A DNA stretch of 64,000 nucleotides, taken from positions 620,001 through 684,000 of the forward strand of contig NZ_OY762229.1 of assembly GCF_963665355.1 (NCBI RefSeq). The letters run 5' to 3'. How positions within the stretch are numbered: the stretch's first letter is position 1; each line of letters begins with the position of its first letter. The notes beneath the pieces are model-generated. The model was given only the letters and a program-made list of their open reading frames with translations, did not search any database and was not told the origin of the DNA. The translations under genes and the position numbers were made by a program. Below, one piece after another: positions 53,487 to 62,854 of this stretch. The DNA is from an uncultured Desulfobacter sp. (GTDB lineage Bacteria; Desulfobacterota; Desulfobacteria; Desulfobacterales; Desulfobacteraceae).

Positions 53487-53503
53487 GGCCGGACAGGCCG
53501 GCT
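53459..53503 (+). repeat. Perfect 19-base hairpin spanning the pyrF stop
   Basis: Arms 53459-53477 (AGCCGGCCTGTCCGGCCCT) and 53485-53503 are exact complements around a seven-base loop; the TAG stop is at 53484-53486. An A-run, not a T-run, follows, so it is not a standard intrinsic terminator for pyrF. It may protect the 3' end. Confidence 0.8.
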
Positions 53504-53526
53504 AAAAAAAAGAATGGCTTTACTTT

Positions 53527-53578
53527 GTTGTGGGCTGAGCCTGGCAGCTGATATGTCAGGTCAGCCCATGGCTGTTAT
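53527..53578 (+). repeat. Dispersed palindromic element, copy D
   Basis: Opens GTTGTGGGCTGAGCCTGG and closes GTCAGGTCAGCCCATGGCTG plus TTAT. Arms GGGCTGA/TCAGCCC and CCTGGCA/TGTCAGG fold it. The terminal TTA (53575-53577) is the complement of the lysC stop codon. It lies between convergent pyrF and lysC. Confidence 0.8.
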
Positions 53579-54819
53579 TGATCTCTACTATCTTCTTGAC
53601 TATCTTCTTGGCCCAGCCCAAAGGCTGCATGCAGCGTTCTGACGGCCAGTTCCGCATATTTGGCCAGAATGACGCATGAGATACGGATTTCAGAGGTAGA
53701 AATCAATCGAATATTGATATTTTCTTGGGCCAGGGCTTTGAACATCACTGCCGCCACGCCGGAATGGCTTTTCATCCCCAAACCGATCACAGATATTTTG
53801 GCAATCTCGGTGGCGGTTTTTATCTCTCCGGCATTGATCTGCTTGGCTATCTTTTCGGAAATTTCCAGTGCCCTTTTAAAATCATCCTTGGTCACGGTAA
53901 ATGTCAAGTCTGTTTCACCGCCGGTGCGGGTGTTCTGGATGATCATGTCCACGGAGATAGCGGCTTCGGCAAGGGCGCCGAAAACCTTGGCTGAGATGCC
54001 GGGCTGGTCAGGGACGCTTTTGAACGTGATTCTCGCTTCATTCAAGTCACAGGTGATGCCAGACACCACCGGGCTTTCCATATCCTCGCTTTCGTTGACA
54101 ACCATGGTTCCTTCCTCCTCATTGAATGATGACCGGACATGCACGGGCACATTGTATTTTTTTGCAAATTCCACAGACCTGATCTGGAGCACCTTGGCTC
54201 CCAGAATGGCCATTTCAAGCATTTCTTCATAGGAAATTCTGCGGATTTTCCTGGCGTCGGGACAGATTCTTGGATCGGTTGTGTACACCCCGTCCACGTC
54301 AGTGAAGATCTCACAGACATCAGCGTTGAGCGATGCGGCAATGGCAACGGCCGAAGTGTCGGACCCGCCCCGTCCCAGCGTGGTGATGTCTCCGTGGTCA
54401 TCCGCACCCTGAAACCCGGCCACCACGACAATATTTCCCTCATCCAGGGCATCGCGCAGGTTCTGGCTGTCGATATCCCGGATTCTGGCCTTGCCTGACA
54501 TATGGTCGGTATGGATGCCGGCCTGGAAACCTAAGAAAGATTTGGCTTTAAATCCTCTTGCCAAAAGCATCATGGCCAATAAAGCCGCAGTGGTCTGCTC
54601 CCCGGTGGCCAGCAGCACGTCCAGTTCCCGTTTATCCGGTGTTTCAGATACCTGCCCGGCAAGACTGATCAGCTTGTTTGTCACACCGGCCATGGCCGAA
54701 AGCACCACCACCATCTGGTCTCCATTTTCATGGGCCTTTTGTACCCGGTCGGCCACTTTGGAGATCCTTTCGATATCTGCCACAGATGTGCCGCCATATT
54801 TTTGCACCCGTAACGCCAT
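53575..54819 (-). CDS. lysC: Aspartate kinase
   Basis: 414 residues from ATG 54819 (GGGAG upstream). Kinase domain: LRVQKYGGTSVADIERI, GRGGSDTSAVAIAASL, and the EIFTDVDGVYTTDPR stretch. Two ACT domains follow (ITFKSVPDQPGISAKVFGAL; ISVIGLGMKSHSGVAAVMFK). First step of lysine/threonine/methionine and diaminopimelate synthesis. The C-terminus ends EDSQEDSRDQ, an odd repeated tail just before the palindromic element. Last gene of the cbiK-tag-nnrDE-tsaE-lysC series. Confidence 0.95.
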   Translation of the reverse strand: MALRVQKYGGTSVADIERISKVADRVQKAHENGDQMVVVLSAMAGVTNKLISLAGQVSETPDKRELDVLLATGEQTTAALLAMMLLARGFKAKSFLGFQAGIHTDHMSGKARIRDIDSQNLRDALDEGNIVVVAGFQGADDHGDITTLGRGGSDTSAVAIAASLNADVCEIFTDVDGVYTTDPRICPDARKIRRISYEEMLEMAILGAKVLQIRSVEFAKKYNVPVHVRSSFNEEEGTMVVNESEDMESPVVSGITCDLNEARITFKSVPDQPGISAKVFGALAEAAISVDMIIQNTRTGGETDLTFTVTKDDFKRALEISEKIAKQINAGEIKTATEIAKISVIGLGMKSHSGVAAVMFKALAQENINIRLISTSEIRISCVILAKYAELAVRTLHAAFGLGQEDSQEDSRDQ

Positions 54820-54858
54820 TGTGTCTCCCAAAAATTTAACTCTTGTTAATATAATGAT

Positions 54859-55332
54859 TTACAGGGATAGATTGCTTAGCAGATTTATTCCGGCTTGTCC
54901 AGATGGGGAAAAGGTTATTTTTCTATTATAGTCGGCATCAAACTCAAAATGGATGTGAAGATCAAATGCAAATCCGGTTTCAACAAGAAGATCCGGCCAC
55001 TCCACCACGGTGACACTATCCGGCCCCATCCGGTCCTCAATGCCGATATAGTCCAGCTCCCCGGCGTCGGAAAGCCGGTACAGGTCCAGATGACACAGGC
55101 GCATGCGTCCTGCCGGATATTCATTCATGATGGTAAAGGTGGGGCTTGTGATATAGTACCCGTCCGCCACGCCCAGCCCCCTGGCAAGGCCCTGGACAAA
55201 ACAGGTTTTGCCGCAGCCCAGATCTCCTGTCAGGGCCATGGCGCAACTTAAATTCTGTTCCCGGATATACCGGCCCAGCTGCCGGGCCGCATCCTGGGTC
55301 TGTTCCGGGCTTTGGGATAAAAGCTCTTTCAT
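54859..55332 (-). CDS. tsaE: tRNA threonylcarbamoyladenosine biosynthesis ATPase TsaE
   Basis: 157 residues from ATG 55332, which overlaps the nnrDE stop (ATGA). Walker A LTGDLGCGKTCFVQGLARGL (about 35-54), then TSPTFTIMNEY, CHLDLYRLSDAGELDYIG and VVEWPDLL. Helps TsaB/TsaD form t6A37 on tRNAs. The longer upstream frame lies inside the preceding gene. Confidence 0.94.
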   Translation of the reverse strand: MKELLSQSPEQTQDAARQLGRYIREQNLSCAMALTGDLGCGKTCFVQGLARGLGVADGYYITSPTFTIMNEYPAGRMRLCHLDLYRLSDAGELDYIGIEDRMGPDSVTVVEWPDLLVETGFAFDLHIHFEFDADYNRKITFSPSGQAGINLLSNLSL

Positions 55333-56888
55333 GACAAAACAGTACCCAAGGCGCAGGGAATACCCGCCACCATATCCGATGCCGAAAACCCGACAGCGTG
55401 CTCTTCGGCCAGAAGATCCCCGCACAGCCCGTGAATATAGACACCGGCAAGGGCAGCGGATTCAGGGGCCAGGCCCTGGGTTAAAAATGCCGCGATCATG
55501 CCGGTGAGCACATCACCCATGCCGCCGCAGGCCATGCCGGGATTGCCCGTGGGACAGATAAATACGGCCCCGTCCGGACAGGCCACAAGGGTCTGGGCCC
55601 CTTTGAGCACCAGAATAACCTTGTATGTCTCTGCAAAATTCCGGGCGGTTTCCATGCGGTTGTTCTGAACATCTGCCGTGGTTTTTCCGGTAAGACGGGC
55701 CATTTCACCGGGGTGGGGGGTAAGGATCACCGGGGCCTTGGCCGTGTGCAGAATATCAGGGTCATCGGCAATGCAGTTCAGGCCGTCGGCGTCAAGGACC
55801 ATGGGTACGGATGCAATGGGGATGATGCTTTTTATCAGTTCCCGGGTGCCGGAATCCGTGCCCATGCCTGGGCCTAGGGCCAAAGCCGCTTTGTCTGCCA
55901 GAAGGGAGACGATATCATCCAGGGCAGCGGCATCCAGGCCACCGGAAGGGGTCTGGGCAAGGGCGGCCGCCATGGGTTCGATGACCATGGGCTCCATGAC
56001 GGGCATAAGCCTTTCAGGAACCCCCAAGGTCACAAGCCCCGCACCGGTTCGCACGGCAGCGTTGGCGCACAACGCCGCGGCCCCGGTTTTGCCCGGAGAA
56101 CCTGCCAGCACCAGCAGATGACCGAAACTGCCCTTGTGGGCATTGAAATCCCTTGCCGGTATCAGCCCTGCAATATCATGGGGTTCAGGCAGAAATATAT
56201 TGGGAGACTGTGCTTTTGCAATGTGGCCGGGAATGCCGATGTCAATGACCTCCAGATCTGCTGTATAAAAATTGCCCGGGTACAGAATGTGCCCGGCCTT
56301 GGCAAAGGCAAAGGTAGCTGTGGCATCTGCCTGGATGGCCACCCCGCACACGGCACCTGTATCTGCATTGATTCCCGACGGAATATCCACGCTGAAAACG
56401 GCTTTGCCCGAATCGTTGATCAGTTCGATAACATCACGGTAAACACCCCGGATGTCCGAATTAAGCCCTGTGCCGAAAATGGCGTCCACAAACAGATCGT
56501 GGTCTGCCAGGATTCCGGCGGCCGCTTCCAGGGACTCCTGATCGGGAATTTCAATGAACTGGGACAGTGAATGTTCGGCCAGAAGATCCAGCACCAGATC
56601 CATATTTGCCCGGGCATCGCCCTGGACCCGCTCCCGGGTGGATAAAAGAAAAAAACTGACGCTCACCCCCATCTCCATCAGGTATCGTCCGATCACAAAC
56701 CCGTCGCCGCCGTTGTTGCCCCGGCCCGCCACCACAGCCACCCTGGCCCCTTCAAGCTCAAAGTACTCGGAAAGTATCTCCAGGGCACCCCGGCCTGCAT
56801 TCTCCATGAGCACCCGGCCCGGAATACCAAAGTTTTCAATGGTGTTCTTATCCATTTGCTGCATCTGTTGGGTGGTGACAATAATCAT
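55329..56888 (-). CDS. nnrDE: Bifunctional NAD(P)H-hydrate epimerase/dehydratase
   Basis: 519 residues. N-terminal epimerase (YjeF_N, about 1-215): VAGRGNNGGDGFVIGRYL, VDIPSGINADTG. C-terminal ADP-dependent dehydratase (about 225-515): HKGSFGHLLVLAGSPGKTGA, LGPGMGTDSGTRE, VILTPHPGEMARL, GNPGMACGGMGDVLTGMIA. Repairs damaged NADHX/NADPHX. Fusion of the two domains is standard in bacteria. Overlaps tsaE. Confidence 0.95.
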   Translation of the reverse strand: MIIVTTQQMQQMDKNTIENFGIPGRVLMENAGRGALEILSEYFELEGARVAVVAGRGNNGGDGFVIGRYLMEMGVSVSFFLLSTRERVQGDARANMDLVLDLLAEHSLSQFIEIPDQESLEAAAGILADHDLFVDAIFGTGLNSDIRGVYRDVIELINDSGKAVFSVDIPSGINADTGAVCGVAIQADATATFAFAKAGHILYPGNFYTADLEVIDIGIPGHIAKAQSPNIFLPEPHDIAGLIPARDFNAHKGSFGHLLVLAGSPGKTGAAALCANAAVRTGAGLVTLGVPERLMPVMEPMVIEPMAAALAQTPSGGLDAAALDDIVSLLADKAALALGPGMGTDSGTRELIKSIIPIASVPMVLDADGLNCIADDPDILHTAKAPVILTPHPGEMARLTGKTTADVQNNRMETARNFAETYKVILVLKGAQTLVACPDGAVFICPTGNPGMACGGMGDVLTGMIAAFLTQGLAPESAALAGVYIHGLCGDLLAEEHAVGFSASDMVAGIPCALGTVLS

Positions 56889-56900
56889 GACTGGCGCTCC

Positions 56901-57479
56901 TTATTTTAAAGCCATTACCTCTTGATATCTGAAACAGGACACCAGGTGATCGTTCACCATGCCTGTGGCCTGCATGTGGGCATAGATGATGGTGGAGCCT
57001 GCAAATTTGAATCCGCGTCGGCATAAATCCTTGGAAAAGGCATCGGACTGCCTGGATGTGGCCGGGACCTGGTCCTGACGGGTATAGTGGTTGATGACAG
57101 GCGCACCGTCCACAAATTGCCAGGCATAGGCATCAAAGGAACCGAAGGACTCCTGGATTTTTAAAAACGCCCGGGCGTTGGTAACCGCAGACCGGACCTT
57201 GAGTTTATTCCTGATGATACCGGGATCCTGCAGCCGCTTTTGAATATCGTCTTCGCTGAACCGGGCGACCTTTTCAGGGTCAAACCCGCAGAATGCATTA
57301 ACGTATCCCTGGCGGCGTTTAAGGATCGTCAGCCAGGACAACCCGGCCTGGGCCCCTTCCAGGATGAGAAATTCAAAAATTTTACGGTCATCATGAACCG
57401 GCACACCCCATTCCGTATCATGGTAGCGGATATATTCAGGGTCACCGGTTACCCAGCCGCAACGCGTAATATCGTTCAT
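56901..57479 (-). CDS. tag: DNA-3-methyladenine glycosylase I
   Basis: 192 residues from ATG 57479, aligned with the usual family start (MNDITRCGWV). Zinc-snap ligands are seen: Cys7, His in YHDTEWGVPVHDD, and a C-terminal His and Cys in NDHLVSCFRY. FEFLILEGAQAGLSWLTILK is the conserved core. Removes 3-methyladenine from DNA. GTG 57512 is an alternative start. Confidence 0.94.
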   Translation of the reverse strand: MNDITRCGWVTGDPEYIRYHDTEWGVPVHDDRKIFEFLILEGAQAGLSWLTILKRRQGYVNAFCGFDPEKVARFSEDDIQKRLQDPGIIRNKLKVRSAVTNARAFLKIQESFGSFDAYAWQFVDGAPVINHYTRQDQVPATSRQSDAFSKDLCRRGFKFAGSTIIYAHMQATGMVNDHLVSCFRYQEVMALK

Positions 57480-57515
57480 GACAGATTTATACAGTAACTT
57501 TTCGTCCAACACGAG

Positions 57516-58454
57516 CTAATAATGTTTCATAATATCAAGGGCCCGCTGAAGTCTTTGGCAGAAAAACTGAATGCACTCTTTCCTGAATGCCAGCCCCTTG
57601 AAATATTCCTGGGTTCCGCAGGTGATGGTGGGACAGTCCACCTCCATCCCCATTGCTTCAAACCTGGTGCGCCAGCTGCCCTTTTCACCCATGAGGTCAT
57701 CTTCCACATGAATGCCGGCCAGCAACATCACGGGGATCAGTCGAATTCTGGAAAACGGTGTGCGGGCATGGTCTTTTCTGATCTGACTGGCAATGCTTTC
57801 AATATGGGGTATCCCTTCAACCGTGGCCGCATACACATTATCATACATACCCGAGACAAGATGGCCGATGCCCATATAAACCATGTTCACAGGATCTGCC
57901 GCCAGCGGGGTGCCGTGCAGGGCAAGCAGGTTGATTTCCCCTGCCCCGGTGAGAAAGTCCCCTGACACCTCTGCCAGGACATCTTCAATAAAATCCCACC
58001 GATGGCACAGGGTCTCGCCCATAACCACCCGCAATCCCGGAAAATATAAAGAAGTCTCCTTGACCTGCTGGTACTCGGTGCCGGGAAAAACATGCAATGG
58101 CTGGACAACAGCTTTTCGATAACCGTCAGACTCTACTTTGGCCAGGGTCTCCAGAAGACTGGGCAGTCCTCTTTTCCTGCGGATAATTTCTGATGTATAT
58201 GCCCAGTAGATCTGATAATCTGCAAAGGTCTCGGTCAGCTGGGCTTCAACGGCGTCCATGGCGGCCTGTCCCCTGGACGACGATCCAAACGCCGCAACAA
58301 TGATTGCCGGTTTATCCTGAAGTTTCGGCAGCCGCATTTTGCGGCCAATGTAACCATGCTGATGCATATAATACCCTTTTTTATGGATTGCCGGCGGGGT
58401 TGCCAACAAAGACTGCCAACGGTTCTCACCCGCACTTGAATTAATTTTTACCAT
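57516..58454 (-). CDS. cbiK: Sirohydrochlorin cobaltochelatase CbiK
   Basis: 312 residues from ATG 58454; starts at 58475 or 58367 are also possible. CbiK features: AIIVAAFGSSSRG near 50-62, VVQPLHVFPGTEYQQV with the first metal His, INLLALHGTPLAADP, and MLLAGIHVEDDLMGEKGSW with the second. Inserts cobalt (or iron) into sirohydrochlorin, for cobalamin or siroheme. No signal peptide, so of the cytoplasmic kind. Product of the CobA-HemD pathway encoded 20 kb away is its precursor. Confidence 0.9.
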   Translation of the reverse strand: MVKINSSAGENRWQSLLATPPAIHKKGYYMHQHGYIGRKMRLPKLQDKPAIIVAAFGSSSRGQAAMDAVEAQLTETFADYQIYWAYTSEIIRRKRGLPSLLETLAKVESDGYRKAVVQPLHVFPGTEYQQVKETSLYFPGLRVVMGETLCHRWDFIEDVLAEVSGDFLTGAGEINLLALHGTPLAADPVNMVYMGIGHLVSGMYDNVYAATVEGIPHIESIASQIRKDHARTPFSRIRLIPVMLLAGIHVEDDLMGEKGSWRTRFEAMGMEVDCPTITCGTQEYFKGLAFRKECIQFFCQRLQRALDIMKHY

Positions 58455-58713
58455 TACTATTCCGATTTCCCGCAATTGTCAATTATATGGCTTTCGGCAT
58501 AAAAACCAGTGCCTGAACGCAAAAAAAGAGGCCAAAAATTTAAAAAACTGTTTGCAAAAATTCAATGCCGTGTAATAAAACTCAACACCTATCCAATACT
58601 GTCATGAAGGCAGCACTTAAAAAATTTAGGGATTCAATTCTTACTTCGAACTTAAACCCGGACTATATCCGGGTGTGGGGTTCGTGACTTCAATGCTGAT
58701 GAAAGGTAAGATA

Positions 58714-59544
58714 ATGGGAAGTGAAAAAAACAATGAATCCCGGGATTATGACAGAAAATGGATGAAGTGCGCCGTCATTGTATCTCTGCTCATACTCCCG
58801 GCATGGACCGGATCTGGCGCCCTTGCCCAGGTATCGGTTCCAAAGGATATTGAAGCCCCGGTCGGCAATGCCGTGGATACCCGCCAGGCCACCCAGGAAA
58901 CCAGGGAAAAATGGGATGCCCAGCGCCAGGCGCTTGCAGAGGAGTATGACCGCCTTAAAGAAGAAAATGAGCAACTTGCCTTTGCCAACGCCAATCTGAC
59001 CCAAAAGCGTGGGGATCTGGAAAAATCAATTCAGGACCTGACCCGGGAAAAAGAAGAGGCCCAGCGGATCAGGACGGAACTGGCCCCATTCTTAAAAGAA
59101 CTGCTTAACCGCCTGAAATCCCTTGTCACATCGGACATCCCGTTTTTATCCCGGGAGCGCAACGACCGTCTGGCCCGCCTGGAGGTGATCCTGGATGATC
59201 CTGATATCACCATCGCCGAAAAATACAGAAAAATGATGGAAGCCCTGTTTGTGGAAGCCGAATACGGCAACACGGTGGAGGTGTACCGGGAAAAAATTGT
59301 TGTGGACGGCGCAGAAGTCCTTGCGGACATTTTCCGCATGGGCCGGGTGGCGCTGTTCTTCCTGGCCCTGGACCGGGAAAACGCAGGAATTTTTGACGTA
59401 GCGGCAAATCAATGGCACACCCTGGACAAAACCCGTGTGCCGGCCATTGAGGCTGTGGTGGAGATGGCGGCCAAACACAGGCCCATGGAGGTGGTGGCCC
59501 TGCCCCTGGGCGCCATTGCGCCGGAAGGAGAAGATCAGAAATGA
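58714..59544 (+). CDS. DUF3450-family periplasmic coiled-coil protein of a TonB system
   Basis: 276 residues from ATG 58714 (AAAGGTAAG upstream). Signal peptide with core CAVIVSLLILPAWTGSGALA, then a coiled coil (about 55-130) and a globular part (RLARLEVILDDPDITIAEKY, YREKIVVDGAEVLADI, ALFFLALD). This is DUF3450, always linked to TtpC/ExbB-ExbD-TonB2 clusters. It overlaps the next gene (ATGA). Confidence 0.88.
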   Translation: MGSEKNNESRDYDRKWMKCAVIVSLLILPAWTGSGALAQVSVPKDIEAPVGNAVDTRQATQETREKWDAQRQALAEEYDRLKEENEQLAFANANLTQKRGDLEKSIQDLTREKEEAQRIRTELAPFLKELLNRLKSLVTSDIPFLSRERNDRLARLEVILDDPDITIAEKYRKMMEALFVEAEYGNTVEVYREKIVVDGAEVLADIFRMGRVALFFLALDRENAGIFDVAANQWHTLDKTRVPAIEAVVEMAAKHRPMEVVALPLGAIAPEGEDQK

Positions 59545-61073
59545 TACCGGCGAAACACATCTCCATTCATTTAAGGAAAGTAAAATTACTGATCAGCCTG
59601 GTCGTGGCCGCGGCAGCCGTCGGCCTGGCGGCCCCTGCCCCCAAAGCCCTGGCAGCTGATATGCGCAAGTCCTATGCGGATCTTGAACAAAAACGGGAAG
59701 CCATGGCTGCTGAAGCGGCAAAAGAACTGGCAGCCGCCAGGGCCGAGGCCCGGGAAGAGGCCCAGTCCATAAAAAATGATAAAGAGGCCCTTGTCTCGGC
59801 CATTGCAGCCCTGAAAGCCCGGAACGGCGTTCTTCAGGCCGCCAATGAAACCCTCAAGGAAAAAACGGATGCCATGGCCAAGGAACAGGCCGAACTGCAG
59901 AGCACCCTTGAAGAGTCCAGAATGGTAAACAAGGAACTGGCAGGCTTTGTGAGAACAGGGGCCAAGGATCTCAACAGCCTTCTGGTTCAAAGCCCCCAAA
60001 GCGCCTTTGACAAAAACCGGAACAGTTTTCTTGGACCCGTCATCAACCAGGAGCGGTTCTGGTCCATGGACGACATCCGCGGGATGTCCGATATCCTGTT
60101 TGACGAAATCCTGGCGTCGGGGGAGGTCTGCCTGCGCCGGGGCATGGTGGTGGACCGCCAGGGAAAGGACAGAACCGCCCGGATTTTGAGCATCGGCAAT
60201 TTCACCTCCCTTTACGTACTCAATGATGATGCAGGCCGCAAATCGGAAACCGGTTTTCTGCTCTATTCGGATCAAAGCAGCCGGTTCTTTGCCCTGTCCA
60301 GACTGCCCTCAACGAAACTTGCGGACCAGATTGATGACTATATTGCAGGTCAAAGCGACTGTGTGCCTGTGGATATCTCCAAAGGCGGGGCTCTCAGGCG
60401 GTTTACCCACGAGTTGAACCTGATGGATCAGATACCCAAAGGCGGCCCCCTTGTCTGGCCCATCCTCGCTCTATTGGCAGTAGCCGTTTTTATCCTGCTG
60501 GAGCGTGGGGTTTTCTTTTTCCGGCATCAAATCCGCATTGAGCCGTTTATGGCGAAACTTTCGCCTTTACTTGAATCCGGAAACTTCCAGGCCTGCCGGG
60601 ATCTGCTGCAAGGCAACAAAAACGGATTCATACCCCGGGTTCTGCTTAAAGCCCTGCCTGCCCGGGAGCAGAGCCGCATTGATATGGAGAATATACTCCA
60701 GGAAGCGATCCTGGCGGAAATCCCTGCCATTGAACGATTTCTCTCCACCCTGGGCATGCTGGCCGCCATTGCACCGCTCATGGGACTTCTGGGAACGGTG
60801 ACCGGCATGATCAACACCTTCCATGTGATCACCTATTACGGGGCCGGAGACCCCAGAATGATGTCCGGCGGCATCTCCGAGGCCCTTGTCACCACCATGC
60901 TCGGATTGACCGTGGCCATTCCCATCATGCTGTTCCACACCCTTCTGGCCCGGCAGGTGGAGACCCAGATCAGCACCATGGAGGAAAAAGCCGTGGCCTT
61001 TGTCAACATGGTGTTCAAGGCAAGGAACGGCTGCCGGTCCGCCGCCATGGACGATCAAAAAAGCCGGGATTAA
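59541..61073 (+). CDS. TtpC-like ExbB-family protein with periplasmic coiled coil
   Basis: 510 residues. Signal peptide or first helix (LLISLVVAAAAVGLAAPAPK), a long coiled coil (about 40-145), a beta-rich periplasmic domain, then the MotA/TolQ/ExbB proton channel (about 310-500): LERGVFFFRHQI, IERFLSTLGMLAAIAPLMGL, GISEALVTTMLGLTVAIPIM. It matches TtpC of Vibrio TonB2 systems, which couples with ExbB2/ExbD2/TonB2. RBS GGAAGGAG. Confidence 0.9.
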   Translation: MIPAKHISIHLRKVKLLISLVVAAAAVGLAAPAPKALAADMRKSYADLEQKREAMAAEAAKELAAARAEAREEAQSIKNDKEALVSAIAALKARNGVLQAANETLKEKTDAMAKEQAELQSTLEESRMVNKELAGFVRTGAKDLNSLLVQSPQSAFDKNRNSFLGPVINQERFWSMDDIRGMSDILFDEILASGEVCLRRGMVVDRQGKDRTARILSIGNFTSLYVLNDDAGRKSETGFLLYSDQSSRFFALSRLPSTKLADQIDDYIAGQSDCVPVDISKGGALRRFTHELNLMDQIPKGGPLVWPILALLAVAVFILLERGVFFFRHQIRIEPFMAKLSPLLESGNFQACRDLLQGNKNGFIPRVLLKALPAREQSRIDMENILQEAILAEIPAIERFLSTLGMLAAIAPLMGLLGTVTGMINTFHVITYYGAGDPRMMSGGISEALVTTMLGLTVAIPIMLFHTLLARQVETQISTMEEKAVAFVNMVFKARNGCRSAAMDDQKSRD

Positions 61074-61085
61074 GGAGCTGGCCGC

Positions 61086-61709
61086 ATGGACGAGCTTTTC
61101 TACCAGATGACCGCTTATATCCGTTCCGGCGGAGTGGTGATGGGGCCCATTTTGTGCGTCTCCCTTGTGATGTGGGTACTGATCTTCAACCGCCTGTTTT
61201 TTCTCCACCGCCTCTATGTGAAAAACATGCCCAGGGCCATGGCCGGGGAACTGGTCAGAGGAAATCTGTGGCCCGAAACAAAATATAAGGGGGCCAATGC
61301 TTTCCTGGTCCGGGCGTTTCTATCCCGGCGCAGCCCGGTATCCGACCCGGAACTTGACGAGCGGATTCTTGATGAAACGGTTATGGCCTTGACCGCCTCT
61401 TTGGACCGTTACCTGGCCCTGATCGGCGTGCTCTCTGCAGTGGCGCCCCTTATGGGTCTTCTGGGCACGGTGGTGGGGATGATGGAGACCTTTGATGTGA
61501 TCACGGTCTTCGGCACGGGCAATGTCCGGGCCATGGCCTCGGGGATCTCCGTGGCCCTTGTGACCACCCAGACGGGCCTTATGATCTCCATTCCCGGACT
61601 TTACATGAGCGGGTGGCTGAACAGGCGGGCCTCCAATCTGAAACACCGCATCGCCTCCACAGCCATGTATCTTAAACCCTTTATCCGCAACAGGAGTGTG
61701 TCATGCTGA
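61086..61709 (+). CDS. exbB: ExbB-type proton channel subunit
   Basis: 207 residues, three membrane helices. The channel motif DRYLALIGVLSAVAPLMGLL followed by GTVVGMMETFD and SVALVTTQTGLMISIPGLY. Forms the inner-membrane proton channel that powers TonB. It overlaps exbD by seven bases and follows the TtpC-like gene by 12. Confidence 0.92.
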   Translation: MDELFYQMTAYIRSGGVVMGPILCVSLVMWVLIFNRLFFLHRLYVKNMPRAMAGELVRGNLWPETKYKGANAFLVRAFLSRRSPVSDPELDERILDETVMALTASLDRYLALIGVLSAVAPLMGLLGTVVGMMETFDVITVFGTGNVRAMASGISVALVTTQTGLMISIPGLYMSGWLNRRASNLKHRIASTAMYLKPFIRNRSVSC

Positions 61710-62122
61710 ATATATCCGCGTCCAGGCGGGCCGCAAAAAAGAGCCTTGAACTCAATATCGCGCCTTTGATCGATATGGTGTTCATCCTTCTGATCTTTTT
61801 TCTGGTCACCACCTCCTTTGTCAAGGAGACCGGCGTGGACATCTCCCGGCCCACGGCCAGTACGGCTGTAGCCAAAACCAAATCCACCATTCTCATCGGC
61901 ATCACCCAAGACAATACCATTCATCTTGACCGCAGGGAAATCGATATCCGGGCCGTGCGCTCGGGTGTTGAGCGGGCCATGGCGGAAAATCCCGAGGCCT
62001 GTGTGGTGATTGTGGCGGACAAGGAGAGCAAAACCGGTATAGTGATCTCGGTCATGGATGCCTGCAAACTGGCCGGGGCGGAAAACGTGGCCATTGCCGC
62101 AAGCCAGCCCCAGGGTGAATAA
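61703..62122 (+). CDS. exbD: ExbD-type biopolymer transport protein
   Basis: 139 residues. LELNIAPLIDMVFILLIFFL holds the membrane helix and the proton-accepting Asp (about residue 24). A periplasmic domain follows. Start overlaps the exbB end. Confidence 0.93.
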   Translation: MLNISASRRAAKKSLELNIAPLIDMVFILLIFFLVTTSFVKETGVDISRPTASTAVAKTKSTILIGITQDNTIHLDRREIDIRAVRSGVERAMAENPEACVVIVADKESKTGIVISVMDACKLAGAENVAIAASQPQGE

Positions 62123-62854
62123 ATGACCGGTACTGCCCATACGCCATACAGGATATCATACAGGGAAAAGCCCCGAACATTGTATGCGGGTACGATCCTG
62201 GCCTGGACAGGAGCCATTGTCCTGGCCCTGGGGCTTAATCTGTTCATTTTCGGAATTCTGCCCACCTTTATCCAAAGGGTGCCGGATGCTCCGGAGAACA
62301 CCGAACCCATCCAGGCCATCCAGGTTGTCCGGATCAAGCGTCCGGAGACGCCGCCACGCAAAAAAGAGCCGCCCAAACCCCATGAACAGCCCAGGGAAAT
62401 GGTGTCAGCCGCCAAAATTGTGCAGAAACAAATTCAAAAACCCACCATTGACAGGCCGAATCTGTCTTTGGAGTTAAATCCCAACCTGCCCCAGCTGCCC
62501 AACAGTATTGCCCTGGGCCCGCTGTCAGATTTTTCCATGACAGCAGAAATGCCCCAGGGGCTGTTTTCCACGTCAGAGTTAGACCAGCCCCTGCAGACAC
62601 TGGTCCGGATGCCGGCCGCCTATCCCATGCGGGCCAGAAGACTTGGCATAGAAGGCTGGGTCAAAGTGGACTTCATTGTCACAAGAGAAGGCCTTGTCAG
62701 GGATATTACGGTGGTTGATGCTGAACCCAAAGGGGTATTTGATTCCAGTGTAACCCGGTCCGTATCCCAGTACCGGTTCAAGCCGGGAACTGTTGACGGC
62801 AGCATTGTGGAGGTGCGTGTCATAACCACCATCCGGTTTAAAATGGAGGAGTGA
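62123..62854 (+). CDS. tonB: TonB-family energy transducer
   Basis: 243 residues; starts directly after the exbD TAA. One N-terminal helix (ILAWTGAIVLALGLNLFIFG), a Pro/Lys-rich linker (RPETPPRKKEPPKPHEQPRE) and the TonB C-terminal domain (about 160-243; YPMRARRLGIEGWVKVDFIV, then VTRSVSQYRFKPGTVDG). Transfers energy to outer-membrane receptors. No receptor gene is in the window. Confidence 0.93.
   Translation: MTGTAHTPYRISYREKPRTLYAGTILAWTGAIVLALGLNLFIFGILPTFIQRVPDAPENTEPIQAIQVVRIKRPETPPRKKEPPKPHEQPREMVSAAKIVQKQIQKPTIDRPNLSLELNPNLPQLPNSIALGPLSDFSMTAEMPQGLFSTSELDQPLQTLVRMPAAYPMRARRLGIEGWVKVDFIVTREGLVRDITVVDAEPKGVFDSSVTRSVSQYRFKPGTVDGSIVEVRVITTIRFKMEE

Noticed and set aside
58476-58713. Riboswitch upstream of the DUF3450/TonB operon
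   Set aside because: Only a short hairpin (ACCCGGA/TCCGGGT) is visible; no cobalamin-box or other known riboswitch motif.
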